NCBI GenBank assembly: GCA_944384415.1
Contig: CALWTF010000017.1
Span: forward strand, 1-43,889
Direction of reading: 5' to 3'
From: an uncultured Clostridia bacterium
GTDB lineage: Bacteria > Bacillota > Clostridia > Christensenellales > UBA1242
DNA length: 43,889 bases
In this document: positions 27,365 through 35,451 of the stretch, piece by piece
How positions within the stretch are numbered: position 1 is the first letter of the stretch
Layout of the letters: every line of letters starts with the position of its first letter
Position numbers and translations under genes: made by a program
Notes under the pieces: model-generated
What the model saw: the letters and a program-made list of their open reading frames with translations, nothing else
Told to the model about the DNA's origin: nothing
Database searches by the model: none

Positions 27365-29015
27365 ACTTCAACTCCTTAAGACTTTTCTTTATTTCATCTT
27401 CAAGAGTTTTATTTTCTGCAAACAAGTTATTTAGGTTGTTTGTATATTCTTGAATTTTTGCATCAAATTCTTGTTGGGTTAATTGCACATATTCAATTTT
27501 AACATCAAAATATTGTCCAGCAGAAAAAGAATAGTTTTTATTTTTAATTTGTTCATAAGAAACAGCAATACTAAAATCATCTTCCACAATGTGTTCAGTA
27601 AATGTTTTTACAATTTTTTCAAGTTCTGTATCACTTAAAACTGTTTTTTGGTTTTTACCAACTTTTACTTTATCACCCAATTTTGAAGCATCAACAAGCA
27701 AAACATCACCATCTCTGTTTGTTTTATCTATAAACAACACCGAAACATTTGTTCCTGTGTTTGCAAATATATTTGATGGCATTGAAATTACACCACGAAG
27801 CCAATGGTTATTAACAATATGTTCTCGAATTTTCTTTTCAATGCCAGATTGTGCTGTTAAAAAACCAGTTGGAACAACTATTGCTGCTTTTCCACCATCT
27901 TTTAACGAATATAAGATATGTTGTATAAAACAAAGATAAATTGCCATAGATTCTTTTTTTGTGTTTGGAATTTTAGGAACTCCGGCAAAAAATCTTGAAG
28001 TGTTTTTCCAATTAACTTCAATTTCATTCCTTGTTGAAGAAAAATCTGTTTTAAATGGTGGATTTGAAGTTATAAAATCAAAAGTTTTCAACCCCGAACT
28101 GTCATCTCCTTGAATTTTAAAATGTGCTGGAGTTTTTAAGGTATCACCTTCAATTATATTATTTAAAGATTCCATTAAACCATTTAACAACATATTAATT
28201 CTTAAAAACCTTGCCGATTTTTGAGAAATATCTTGCGTAAAAACCACTGCTCGGTTTCCAAATTTGCCTTCACCAAGTTCGTTTGCTAAATGCAAAACCA
28301 AAGAACCTGAACCTGCGCTTGGGTCATAAATTTCATATAATTTATCTTCAATTGGCGCCATATGAACAAGAATTTTTGCAATTGCACTTGATAATGCTTG
28401 CGGTGTAAAGTATTCGGCATAAGTTCCGCTTGCCACATTATAGTTTTGAATTAAGTATTCAAAAATAGTGCTAAAAAAATCATAGTTACCTTCAATGGTT
28501 TCACCAAAATCAAATTTATCCAATGTTATGCACGAAAAAATATTTTTTGCAAAAGCATTTCTTTTTGTTGTTGGAATAAATTCGCTAATAGGTGTAAACA
28601 AAGGTTTAAACTCACCCTCGGCAGTTTCTATGCTAAAAGCTTTATTTTTAGGATATTTAGAAATTCTTATTAAAGCCTCATCAAATTGTTTATAGAAATC
28701 ATCATCACCAATATGCCCTACCAAATATTCAATTGTATCTTCATAAGCAAACGCAACATCGTTTGAATAAGTATCATAAAAAGCATCTAAATAATTATTT
28801 TTGTTTTGCTTTATATCTTCAATGCTCATATTTGTATCTTTTGCAAATTTTTTTAAGTTTGCAATAAATTTATCATTTAAAAATTTATACAAAAAAACTG
28901 ATGTAACAATAATTTCTTCCGAAGCAGTATTTGATAAACCATTAGTGTTGCAAAGCCCTTGAAGGTCATCAATAATATTTTTGATATTTTGTTCCAATTT
29001 AGTATAATCTGACAT
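27354..29015 (-). CDS. hsdM: Type I restriction-modification methyltransferase HsdM
   Basis: N6-adenine methyltransferase subunit, 553 aa. An N-terminal helical domain (about 1-170) precedes the SAM-dependent methyltransferase core. Motif I is DPSAGSGSLV at 231-240 and the catalytic NPPF is at 318-321 (N-P-P-F, gamma class adenine methylation). The C-terminal helices contact HsdS. The stop is TGA within the start of hsdS, so translation is coupled. It follows hsdR by 9 nt in a single operon. Confidence 0.96.
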   Translation of the reverse strand: MSDYTKLEQNIKNIIDDLQGLCNTNGLSNTASEEIIVTSVFLYKFLNDKFIANLKKFAKDTNMSIEDIKQNKNNYLDAFYDTYSNDVAFAYEDTIEYLVGHIGDDDFYKQFDEALIRISKYPKNKAFSIETAEGEFKPLFTPISEFIPTTKRNAFAKNIFSCITLDKFDFGETIEGNYDFFSTIFEYLIQNYNVASGTYAEYFTPQALSSAIAKILVHMAPIEDKLYEIYDPSAGSGSLVLHLANELGEGKFGNRAVVFTQDISQKSARFLRINMLLNGLMESLNNIIEGDTLKTPAHFKIQGDDSSGLKTFDFITSNPPFKTDFSSTRNEIEVNWKNTSRFFAGVPKIPNTKKESMAIYLCFIQHILYSLKDGGKAAIVVPTGFLTAQSGIEKKIREHIVNNHWLRGVISMPSNIFANTGTNVSVLFIDKTNRDGDVLLVDASKLGDKVKVGKNQKTVLSDTELEKIVKTFTEHIVEDDFSIAVSYEQIKNKNYSFSAGQYFDVKIEYVQLTQQEFDAKIQEYTNNLNNLFAENKTLEDEIKKSLKELKYET

Positions 29016-29024
29016 TTATTTCTC

Positions 29025-32000
29025 CTAAATACTTTCTTTATATATAAGCAAGTTTGTATATAAAATTTCTAATAAAACATTATAACTATCTTTTATTTTA
29101 GCATATAGTTCTTTTGTTAACAATTCTTGCGTGATTTTTGTTTTTAGCGAATTTACAAAACCTTTTTTACCTTGAACAATTAAAACATCATCATAAATTG
29201 TATCTTTTATATTATCATAAACCACCTTTAAAAATGCTTCAATAATTGAACGGTCAATTTCTGTTTCTAACACAGCATCACTAAGTGTTTTAACAAAACC
29301 ATAACTTCCACCATATGATTTAGATAATCTTTCATTTTCTTCATTTAATTTTTTTGCTTCCTCATAAGCAAATCTTAACTCGTCATTTAATTCATCAAGG
29401 CTAGCATATTCAAACATTTGTAACTTTTCAAAAATTTGTTTCAATAAATCTTCTAATTTTTGAATTTTTATATCTTTTTTGTTCTTATTCTTTTTTATTT
29501 CGTTTTGAACATTTGTTAATTGTAATTTAACTTTTTCAAACTCTTGGTCGGTTAGCACAAATTTTCCTAAATCAAGAACTGTAATTTTTGTTTTTATAAA
29601 TTCATAAACAACACTTACAACTTCATTATTGTTCATTATATCAAGTGTGTTTATTGTTTGTGTGGTTAAATTAATAAATGAAATTCTATCATTAACTGCT
29701 TTTAAATATTTGTTAATTCTGTCAATATCAATCAAGTTATAGTATTCTTCAGCCCTAGAAAGTTTAAATTCTATTGAACATTCTTTTATGGCTGTTAACA
29801 ATTTTTTTATTTTAAACAATGCTTCCTTAGTATAAAGTTGCATCATCTGAACAAACAATTCAATATTATCTTGGTTAATAAACAGCTTTAATTCTTGTTT
29901 TAATCTATCAAATTTTCGTTTTATATCATCTTTATCAACAATTAAACCAGAAAGTGAAACATCATCATCACTATCAGCATTCAAATCATCTTCAAGTTCT
30001 TTTATATATGCATTTAATGTGTTGTTGTATTCTTTTTCTATGTCAACAAAATCTACTATGTATCCATATTGATAAACTTTTCCTGTTGGGCTTTTATATG
30101 GTCTATTTACCCTTGAAATTGTTTGTAACAAAGCCTGTGCGTGAGGACCACGCAACAGATACATTTTTTTCAATCTTTTTACATCATAACCTGTAGTTAA
30201 CATATAATGCACAACCAATATATCAGGAAAACCATTTTCTCGAAAATTTATTTGATTTTGTTCATTAATAACATTTTGCACCGCGGTATTTTCGCTGTCT
30301 GACATAACCAAACCAGTTTTTAAACTGCTATTCTTATTAAACCATTCATTTATAAGTTTTGCTTGTTTGTTAGACCTGCAAACAATCATTCCACCAATAG
30401 AATTATCGGTGTTTATAAGCCTAAATTGTTTGAAATCTCTTTCAATATATTTACTTATACTTTCAACATAATCATTAGATTCATAAACATCTTTACTATC
30501 TAAATTTTTATTTTCAAGCTCTAAATTTTCTCGAATTTCTGCTTTTGCTGCAGTGTCTATTTGCTCTTTTTTTATTCTTAATGTATATCCATCGGCAATG
30601 GATTTATCATAAAAGTATTTGTGTATATAATCACCAAACTTTAAATTTGACCTTTCTTTTTTTGTTAAAAGTGGCGTTCCAGTCATTGCAATATAAATAC
30701 CATTACTATCACAAGTCATAAGATTTTTATAAAATTCACCGTGCAAATTATATGAACGATGTGCTTCATCAACAAAAAATATTCTTTGTACTTTAACATC
30801 ATAAAAATTATCCACATTAGGCATTTTTGATTCTTCCATTAATTTTTGAACATTTACTATACAAATTGTTCCAACGCCATTATTAGCACTATTTAATGGT
30901 TTTTTTAACTCTTTGGAAAATTCTTCCTTTGTATTTACATTAATTACATTAAAATCACGATTAACAAATTCTGTTGTTGCTTGTTTCATTAAATCAAGTC
31001 TATCTACTATAAAAAAGAATTTAGTACTTACATTTTTATTTGTAAAAAAATCCTTAATTACACGGGTTGCATATGCACTTAGTGCAGTTTTCCCTGAACC
31101 CTGAGTGTGCCAAATAATTCCATTTTTGTTTTTTTCACCAAGTCTTTTAATAATAGCACGAGTAGCAAAAAATTGAGGATATCTCATAATTTGTTTTTGT
31201 TTTACAGGAATTTCTTCAAATTTATTTAAGGTTTCATTATGTATCCTTTTTATTTCTGTTAAATACATAATACCATAATGAAGCATATACATAAATCTTT
31301 CTTTATCATAAAAAGATGTGATAAATCTATTGCAAGGTGTAATATCAAGCAAATTTGTTTGAAACTCGGAAGTTTCAATTTCTTCGGGATTGTATCCCCC
31401 ATCCTTTACAATATATTTGATTGTTTCTTCACTAACTTCTTTAAGGTTGTATCTTGCGTGATATTCTTTTATATCTTCTCTAAAAAATGAAAAAGTTGTG
31501 TTTTGTCCATTAGGTGTTGTATAAAACGAACCAGCCTTCACCTCCTCGGCAATATCATCATCTGATTCTTCATATTCCATATTATTTGAAAAAGACACAA
31601 TTTGAATAAGATTAAAATATTTTCTGTAATCATCATTTTTTAATCTTTTATTTATCATTCTTTCAAACTCAACTTGTATGCCACCACTGTTGTTAGGATG
31701 TTTAACTTCAAGAAATGAAAGAGGAATACCATTTATCAAAATATTTATATCTGGCCTAAATGAACCCTCTTCACTACCTTCTTTTACACTAAACGGCAAT
31801 TCATCAACAACAGCAAAATCATTATTTTCAATATTTTCAAAGTCAACAAGTTTTGTTTCATACTCTACCGATGTTAGCCTTTTATAAAATTCTTTTCCTA
31901 AATCATTAAATTGTATTAAAGAGTTAATCTCATCAATTAACTTAAAAATTTCTTCATCACTATATTTCCTTCCATTAATTTTTTCAATAGCAGGCTTAAA

Positions 32001-32129
32001 ACGATTTAAAAAAATCTTAGTATGAAAATCAACATTAGCACCTTTTATAGACTGATAGCTATAACCCAATCTTAAAAAATGAACAGTGGCTGGAAATTTT
32101 ACTCTTGTATCCTCGTTAAAATGCAACAT
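29025..32129 (-). CDS. hsdR: Type I restriction endonuclease subunit HsdR
   Basis: HsdR translocates and cuts unmethylated DNA. The N-terminal PD-(D/E)xK nuclease is visible as RPDINI (Asp127) and FLEVKH (Glu141, Lys143). The SF2 motor has Walker A TQGSGKTA at about 342-349, FVDEAHRSY and TGTPLL, and a helicase C domain with LTTGYDVKRLKKMYLLRGP and QTISRVNRPY. The last 300 residues are helical and lysine/glutamate-rich, as expected for the HsdM-binding end. At 1034 aa it is complete. AGGAG precedes the ATG. It is the first gene of the hsdR-hsdM-hsdS operon; its promoter should lie in 32130-32200, but I cannot pick it out. Confidence 0.96.
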   Translation of the reverse strand: MLHFNEDTRVKFPATVHFLRLGYSYQSIKGANVDFHTKIFLNRFKPAIEKINGRKYSDEEIFKLIDEINSLIQFNDLGKEFYKRLTSVEYETKLVDFENIENNDFAVVDELPFSVKEGSEEGSFRPDINILINGIPLSFLEVKHPNNSGGIQVEFERMINKRLKNDDYRKYFNLIQIVSFSNNMEYEESDDDIAEEVKAGSFYTTPNGQNTTFSFFREDIKEYHARYNLKEVSEETIKYIVKDGGYNPEEIETSEFQTNLLDITPCNRFITSFYDKERFMYMLHYGIMYLTEIKRIHNETLNKFEEIPVKQKQIMRYPQFFATRAIIKRLGEKNKNGIIWHTQGSGKTALSAYATRVIKDFFTNKNVSTKFFFIVDRLDLMKQATTEFVNRDFNVINVNTKEEFSKELKKPLNSANNGVGTICIVNVQKLMEESKMPNVDNFYDVKVQRIFFVDEAHRSYNLHGEFYKNLMTCDSNGIYIAMTGTPLLTKKERSNLKFGDYIHKYFYDKSIADGYTLRIKKEQIDTAAKAEIRENLELENKNLDSKDVYESNDYVESISKYIERDFKQFRLINTDNSIGGMIVCRSNKQAKLINEWFNKNSSLKTGLVMSDSENTAVQNVINEQNQINFRENGFPDILVVHYMLTTGYDVKRLKKMYLLRGPHAQALLQTISRVNRPYKSPTGKVYQYGYIVDFVDIEKEYNNTLNAYIKELEDDLNADSDDDVSLSGLIVDKDDIKRKFDRLKQELKLFINQDNIELFVQMMQLYTKEALFKIKKLLTAIKECSIEFKLSRAEEYYNLIDIDRINKYLKAVNDRISFINLTTQTINTLDIMNNNEVVSVVYEFIKTKITVLDLGKFVLTDQEFEKVKLQLTNVQNEIKKNKNKKDIKIQKLEDLLKQIFEKLQMFEYASLDELNDELRFAYEEAKKLNEENERLSKSYGGSYGFVKTLSDAVLETEIDRSIIEAFLKVVYDNIKDTIYDDVLIVQGKKGFVNSLKTKITQELLTKELYAKIKDSYNVLLEILYTNLLIYKESI

Positions 32130-32302
32130 TATTTTCTCCTAATAAAACATATAGCATTTTTCATTATAACATAAAACAAGAAAAATATCTTCAAAATTTT
32201 TATATTTTGTTAAAATATCGTTAAAATTTAAAAAACAAATTTAGTGTATAACACATAAATTAAAACATTTTGCACATATTAACGAAAAAGGAGGTAATTT
32301 TT

Positions 32303-32545
32303 ATGATGTGGATGCGAATAGTTAACCTTATTGCATTTATTTTGCTATTAATTGGAGGAATAAATTGGGGGCTTGTTGGTATTTTTAACTTTAACCTAGT
32401 TTCAGCTATTTTTGGAGAAGGTATGAACATTGGCTCATCAATAATCTATTGTTTAGTTTGCGCATCAGCAATTTGGTTAATCATTTCTGCTATTATAAAC
32501 AATGGAAAAATTCACCTTAATCCAACAGCAGAAGAAAATAAATAA
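32303..32545 (+). CDS. DUF378 small membrane protein (YuzA-like)
   Basis: An 80-aa protein with two hydrophobic helices. The first contains the family hallmark IGGINWGLVGIFNFNLVS; the second is IIYCLVCASAIWLIISAI. DUF378 proteins are small membrane proteins of unknown role. A very strong AAAGGAGGT precedes ATG 32303, so the in-frame TTG at 32270 upstream of it is not the start. It is a single gene, closed by a strong terminator. Confidence 0.88.
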   Translation: MMWMRIVNLIAFILLLIGGINWGLVGIFNFNLVSAIFGEGMNIGSSIIYCLVCASAIWLIISAIINNGKIHLNPTAEENK

Positions 32546-32556
32546 TAAAAAATAAT

Positions 32557-32585
32557 AAAAGCAAGGTATATGTTACCTTGCTTTT
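32557..32585. terminator. Bidirectional terminator between DUF378 and Nudix genes
   Basis: AAAAGCAAGGTA, a 5-nt loop and TACCTTGCTTTT form a 12-bp stem with T-rich flanks on both sides. It ends at the Nudix stop codon. Confidence 0.8.
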
Positions 32586-33039
32586 ATATTATTTTACAAT
32601 CAAATTCAATTAAAGGACGATTAAGAGCCAAACCAAAATTTTGAATATCTTTTAACAGTTGATTTTTAACCTCATAAGGATATATGTTGCAATTTTTAAT
32701 TTCTGATAAAGGAATTGTTGTTGGTTCATATGTACCATATAAATTAATATCATTTGATGTATATTCTTCGGCATCTGTTTTATGTATATCACCTGAAATC
32801 CAATCACAAACAAAAAAACCTTGAATTGTGTTCCCCTGTTTAATTTTATAAATCATATTTTTTGCTTTAACAGTAATTCCAAACTCTTCAAAAATTTCTC
32901 GCTCGCAACATTGTTTTTCTGTTTCACCATTTTCTAAAGTTCCACCTGGAAAAACATAAAAATTTTGATTGTTTTTAAATCTTTTCATTACTAATAATTT
33001 TCCATCTTTAATTATAATACCCCTGTATTTTTCAAACAT
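32584..33039 (-). CDS. Nudix hydrolase
   Basis: The Nudix box GX5EX7REUXEEXGU is complete, from Gly33 through Glu39 to R47-E48-x-x-E51-E52-x-G54. PGGTLENGE is preceded by FYVF. Such enzymes hydrolyse nucleoside diphosphates linked to another moiety; the substrate is not evident. Start ATG 33039 has AAAAAGG 9 nt upstream and gives 151 aa. The upstream in-frame codons have no ribosome site. It lies 119 nt after the SGNH hydrolase gene in the same direction. MutT-like cleanup of oxidised nucleotides is one option. Confidence 0.9.
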   Translation of the reverse strand: MFEKYRGIIIKDGKLLVMKRFKNNQNFYVFPGGTLENGETEKQCCEREIFEEFGITVKAKNMIYKIKQGNTIQGFFVCDWISGDIHKTDAEEYTSNDINLYGTYEPTTIPLSEIKNCNIYPYEVKNQLLKDIQNFGLALNRPLIEFDCKII

Positions 33040-33158
33040 AACACACAACCTTTTTAAATAATAAAAAATTGATTTAAAAATCAATATAAATATAATTTTT
33101 TAAACATTTTTTTGCAAATAAAACATATGCAACAAGTTATTAATAAAATTTTTTATAT

Positions 33159-33866
33159 TTATTTCCAATTATTTATTTGGTCAATTATAAATTTTGCCAT
33201 ATATTTATGCCCTTCTTCATTAGGGTGCACACCATCTTCACAAAGCAACTTGTCATAATCTCGGCACATTAAAAAACTTGAACGGAAATCTATAAGCTTA
33301 CACTTTTGTTTAACAGCACATTTTGTTATTGCCATATTCATAGCTTCTTGATATCTGTATATATTTGTTTTATCGTTATTTAAAAATTGCAAAACTTTTT
33401 TAGGGTCGGCAACTTTTGATATAACCTTATCAAAATATCTTTCAGCATTAACAGGTGGAATTGATGTTAAAATTACTGTAACTTTTTTCTTTAAAAGTTT
33501 AGTAATAGTATCATTTAAAAGTTTTGTAAATTCTTCAACCGTAGTTTTAGATTTATGTTCTTCATTTGGTGTTTTTGCAACTTCAACCCAATTAAAATCA
33601 GCATCATTACCACCAATAGATAAAACAACTATATTTTTATTTTTTCTTTTAATGTTTTTAATGTAATCATCAATCAAACCTTTTTCACAAATTCTTTTTA
33701 AGGTTTGTCCATAAACAGATTGATTTTGAATTTCAACATCGTAGTGTTTAGACAAAAGATTAACAACATTATCATCTAAAACTTTTAGTTTATTATTTTC
33801 AGTAACAATACCTTTTGGTACAGAATCCCCAAATACCATTATTTTTGCATTTTTAGGAACTTGCAT
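33159..33866 (-). CDS. SGNH/GDSL-family hydrolase
   Basis: A 235-aa esterase-fold enzyme. Block I is VFGDSVPKG with nucleophile Ser15, block III is IGGNDADF (85-88 GGND), and block V is EDGVHPNEEGH with Asp211 and His214. There is no signal peptide or membrane anchor, so it probably acts in the cytoplasm, for example on acylated sugars or lipids; the substrate is unknown. A G-rich site (AAGGGGG) precedes ATG 33866 by 9 nt. The upstream 283 nt (33867-34149) are gene-free and hold the operator and promoter of the divergent XRE gene. Confidence 0.9.
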   Translation of the reverse strand: MQVPKNAKIMVFGDSVPKGIVTENNKLKVLDDNVVNLLSKHYDVEIQNQSVYGQTLKRICEKGLIDDYIKNIKRKNKNIVVLSIGGNDADFNWVEVAKTPNEEHKSKTTVEEFTKLLNDTITKLLKKKVTVILTSIPPVNAERYFDKVISKVADPKKVLQFLNNDKTNIYRYQEAMNMAITKCAVKQKCKLIDFRSSFLMCRDYDKLLCEDGVHPNEEGHKYMAKFIIDQINNWK

Positions 33867-34077
33867 ACCATTAACCCCCTTGATTTATATCAATAAAACA
33901 TATTTTTATTTTAAAATTAATTTTTATAATCAATTTAATACTATCGATTCATTTTATAATACAAAATTTTAATTACATTTAAGCAATAATAAATTGTACA
34001 CTTTCTTATTATATTTAATTTAAGTAAAAAAGGCTACATATTTTTAGTTATTAAATTATACAATCAAAATCATAAAA

Positions 34078-34118
34078 AGTAGAGTTGTATTTTGGTCAAT
34101 TCTACTAACAGTAGAATT
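34078..34118. promoter_or_regulatory. Operator-like cluster of three AGTAGARTT half-sites
   Basis: AGTAGAGTT (34078-34086), AATTCTACT (34098-34106) and AGTAGAATT (34110-34118). The last two form a perfect 9-bp inverted repeat around AAC; the first and second form a wider imperfect one. The cluster ends 23 bp before the -35 of the XRE gene and could also serve the divergent hydrolase gene. Confidence 0.55.
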
Positions 34119-34141
34119 AAAAATAATATCATAAAAAACGC

Positions 34142-34170
34142 TTGATTTTGTGTTTACATACAGATATAAT
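34142..34170 (+). promoter_or_regulatory. Promoter of the XRE gene, apparently leaderless
   Basis: TTGATT (34142-34147), 17 nt and TATAAT (34165-34170). The expected start of transcription, 6-8 nt beyond, falls on the ATG at 34177, and no ribosome site is present. Confidence 0.65.
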
Positions 34171-34176
34171 ATTTTT

Positions 34177-34794
34177 ATGGATAATATAAAAGAATCAATA
34201 GCTGAAAATATATCAACTTATAGAAAACAAGCCAAATTAACCCAGGTTGAACTTGCTGAAAAATTAAATTATTCAGATAAAGCAGTAAGCAAATGGGAAC
34301 GAGGAGAAGCAATTCCAGACATAATTATATTAAAACAAATTGCCGATCTATTTGGAATAACTGTTGATGACTTAATAAAAAAACCAAAACAATCAAAAAG
34401 TAATAAGTTTTTTCAAATTCCCGCAATATTAAAAAATAAAAGACTTTTAATAACCATACTTTCAGTGATTTTAGTTTGGTTAGTAGCAACAATATTATTT
34501 GTTATGTTTAGTATTTTTGCCAAAAATGTATATCCAATTTGGATAGTTTTTATACTAGCACTACCAGTTTCTGCAATCGTATTAACTGTGTTTAGTTCCC
34601 TTTGGGGAAACAATATTACAACATTTATAACAGTTACAATTTTAATTTGGACTACTTGTCTTTCTATATACTTAGTTTTCAGTTCTCCAAAAATTTGGTT
34701 AATATTTCTAATAGCCATACCGCTTCAAATATTAGCAGCCTTATGGTTTCTTGTTTGGAAAAAAATGTTTAAAAATCCAAAAATAAAAATTTAA
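34177..34794 (+). CDS. XRE-family regulator with four membrane helices
   Basis: Residues 5-66 are a HTH_3 domain (LTQVELAEKLNYSDKAVSKWERG), the form common in Bacillota. After a lysine-rich linker come four hydrophobic helices at about 90-113, 120-141, 148-168 and 172-195, so DNA binding is tied to the membrane. The 205 aa hold no other domain. ATG 34177 is preferred: an upstream in-frame GTG lies inside the promoter. There is no Shine-Dalgarno. The half-site cluster upstream may be its own operator. The closing terminator is shared with hpf. Confidence 0.88.
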   Translation: MDNIKESIAENISTYRKQAKLTQVELAEKLNYSDKAVSKWERGEAIPDIIILKQIADLFGITVDDLIKKPKQSKSNKFFQIPAILKNKRLLITILSVILVWLVATILFVMFSIFAKNVYPIWIVFILALPVSAIVLTVFSSLWGNNITTFITVTILIWTTCLSIYLVFSSPKIWLIFLIAIPLQILAALWFLVWKKMFKNPKIKI

Positions 34795-34797
34795 CAA

Positions 34798-34830
34798 AAA
34801 AAGAAGATAAAAATTTTTTATCTTCTTTTT
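34798..34830. terminator. Bidirectional terminator between XRE gene and hpf
   Basis: GAAGATAAAAA and TTTTTATCTTC form an 11-bp AT-rich stem with A and T flanks that extend it, placed between the two convergent genes. Confidence 0.7.
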
Positions 34831-34846
34831 ATTTGAAATTTATTTA

Positions 34847-35386
34847 TTAATCGTAATTTGGTTCAATTATTCCAAAATCCCCTGCAGAACGCCTGTACAT
34901 AATATTAACTTTATGTGTTTCATTATTTAGATAAATATAAAAAGTATGGTCACTATTTTCTAAATACATTTGTGCATCTTCAACACTAAGTGGTACAATA
35001 TCAAATTTTTTAATTTTAGATACACCAATTTTTTCAACTATCTTATCTTCTTCATCATCATGGAACAACCAATCTTTTTCCATTAAAGCTTTCTTTTGCA
35101 TTTTGTCTTTTAATTTAGAACTATATTTGATAATTTGTTTTTCAACTTTTGGAAGAACCATATCAATATTTTGATACATATTATCTGATGTAACTTCACT
35201 TCGGAATAACATACCCTTATCTTTTATAGTAAGTTCAAGACGACAAATATCTTTTTCTTTTTTACAAACAACACGAACATCTGCATCATCACTAAAGAAA
35301 CGGTCCATACGACTTATTTTCTTTTCAATAATATCTTTTAATTTATTACTTACTGTATAATTTTTAGAACTAATTTCTATTTTCAT
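34847..35386 (-). CDS. hpf: Long-form ribosome hibernation promoting factor
   Basis: HPF binds the 30S decoding centre and, in the long form, dimerises ribosomes into 100S particles in stationary phase. The N-terminal sigma-54-modulation domain spans about 1-95 (MKIEISSKNYTVSNKLKDII). A linker follows, and the C-terminal dimerisation domain at about 122-178 includes PLSVEDAQMYLEN and HKVNIMYRRSAGDFGIIEP. At 179 aa it is a typical long HPF. AAAGGAG precedes the ATG. It has its own promoter in the gap behind clpC. Confidence 0.96.
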   Translation of the reverse strand: MKIEISSKNYTVSNKLKDIIEKKISRMDRFFSDDADVRVVCKKEKDICRLELTIKDKGMLFRSEVTSDNMYQNIDMVLPKVEKQIIKYSSKLKDKMQKKALMEKDWLFHDDEEDKIVEKIGVSKIKKFDIVPLSVEDAQMYLENSDHTFYIYLNNETHKVNIMYRRSAGDFGIIEPNYD

Positions 35387-35415
35387 AATGTATGCTCCTT
35401 TTTCATTATATAACT

Positions 35416-35445
35416 ATTATATCATAATTTACTTATAAATTACAA
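35416..35445 (-). promoter_or_regulatory. Promoter of hpf
   Basis: On the minus strand TTGTAA (35445-35440), 18 nt and TATAAT (35421-35416), about 30 nt before the hpf start codon. Confidence 0.55.
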
Positions 35446-35451
35446 ACATAA

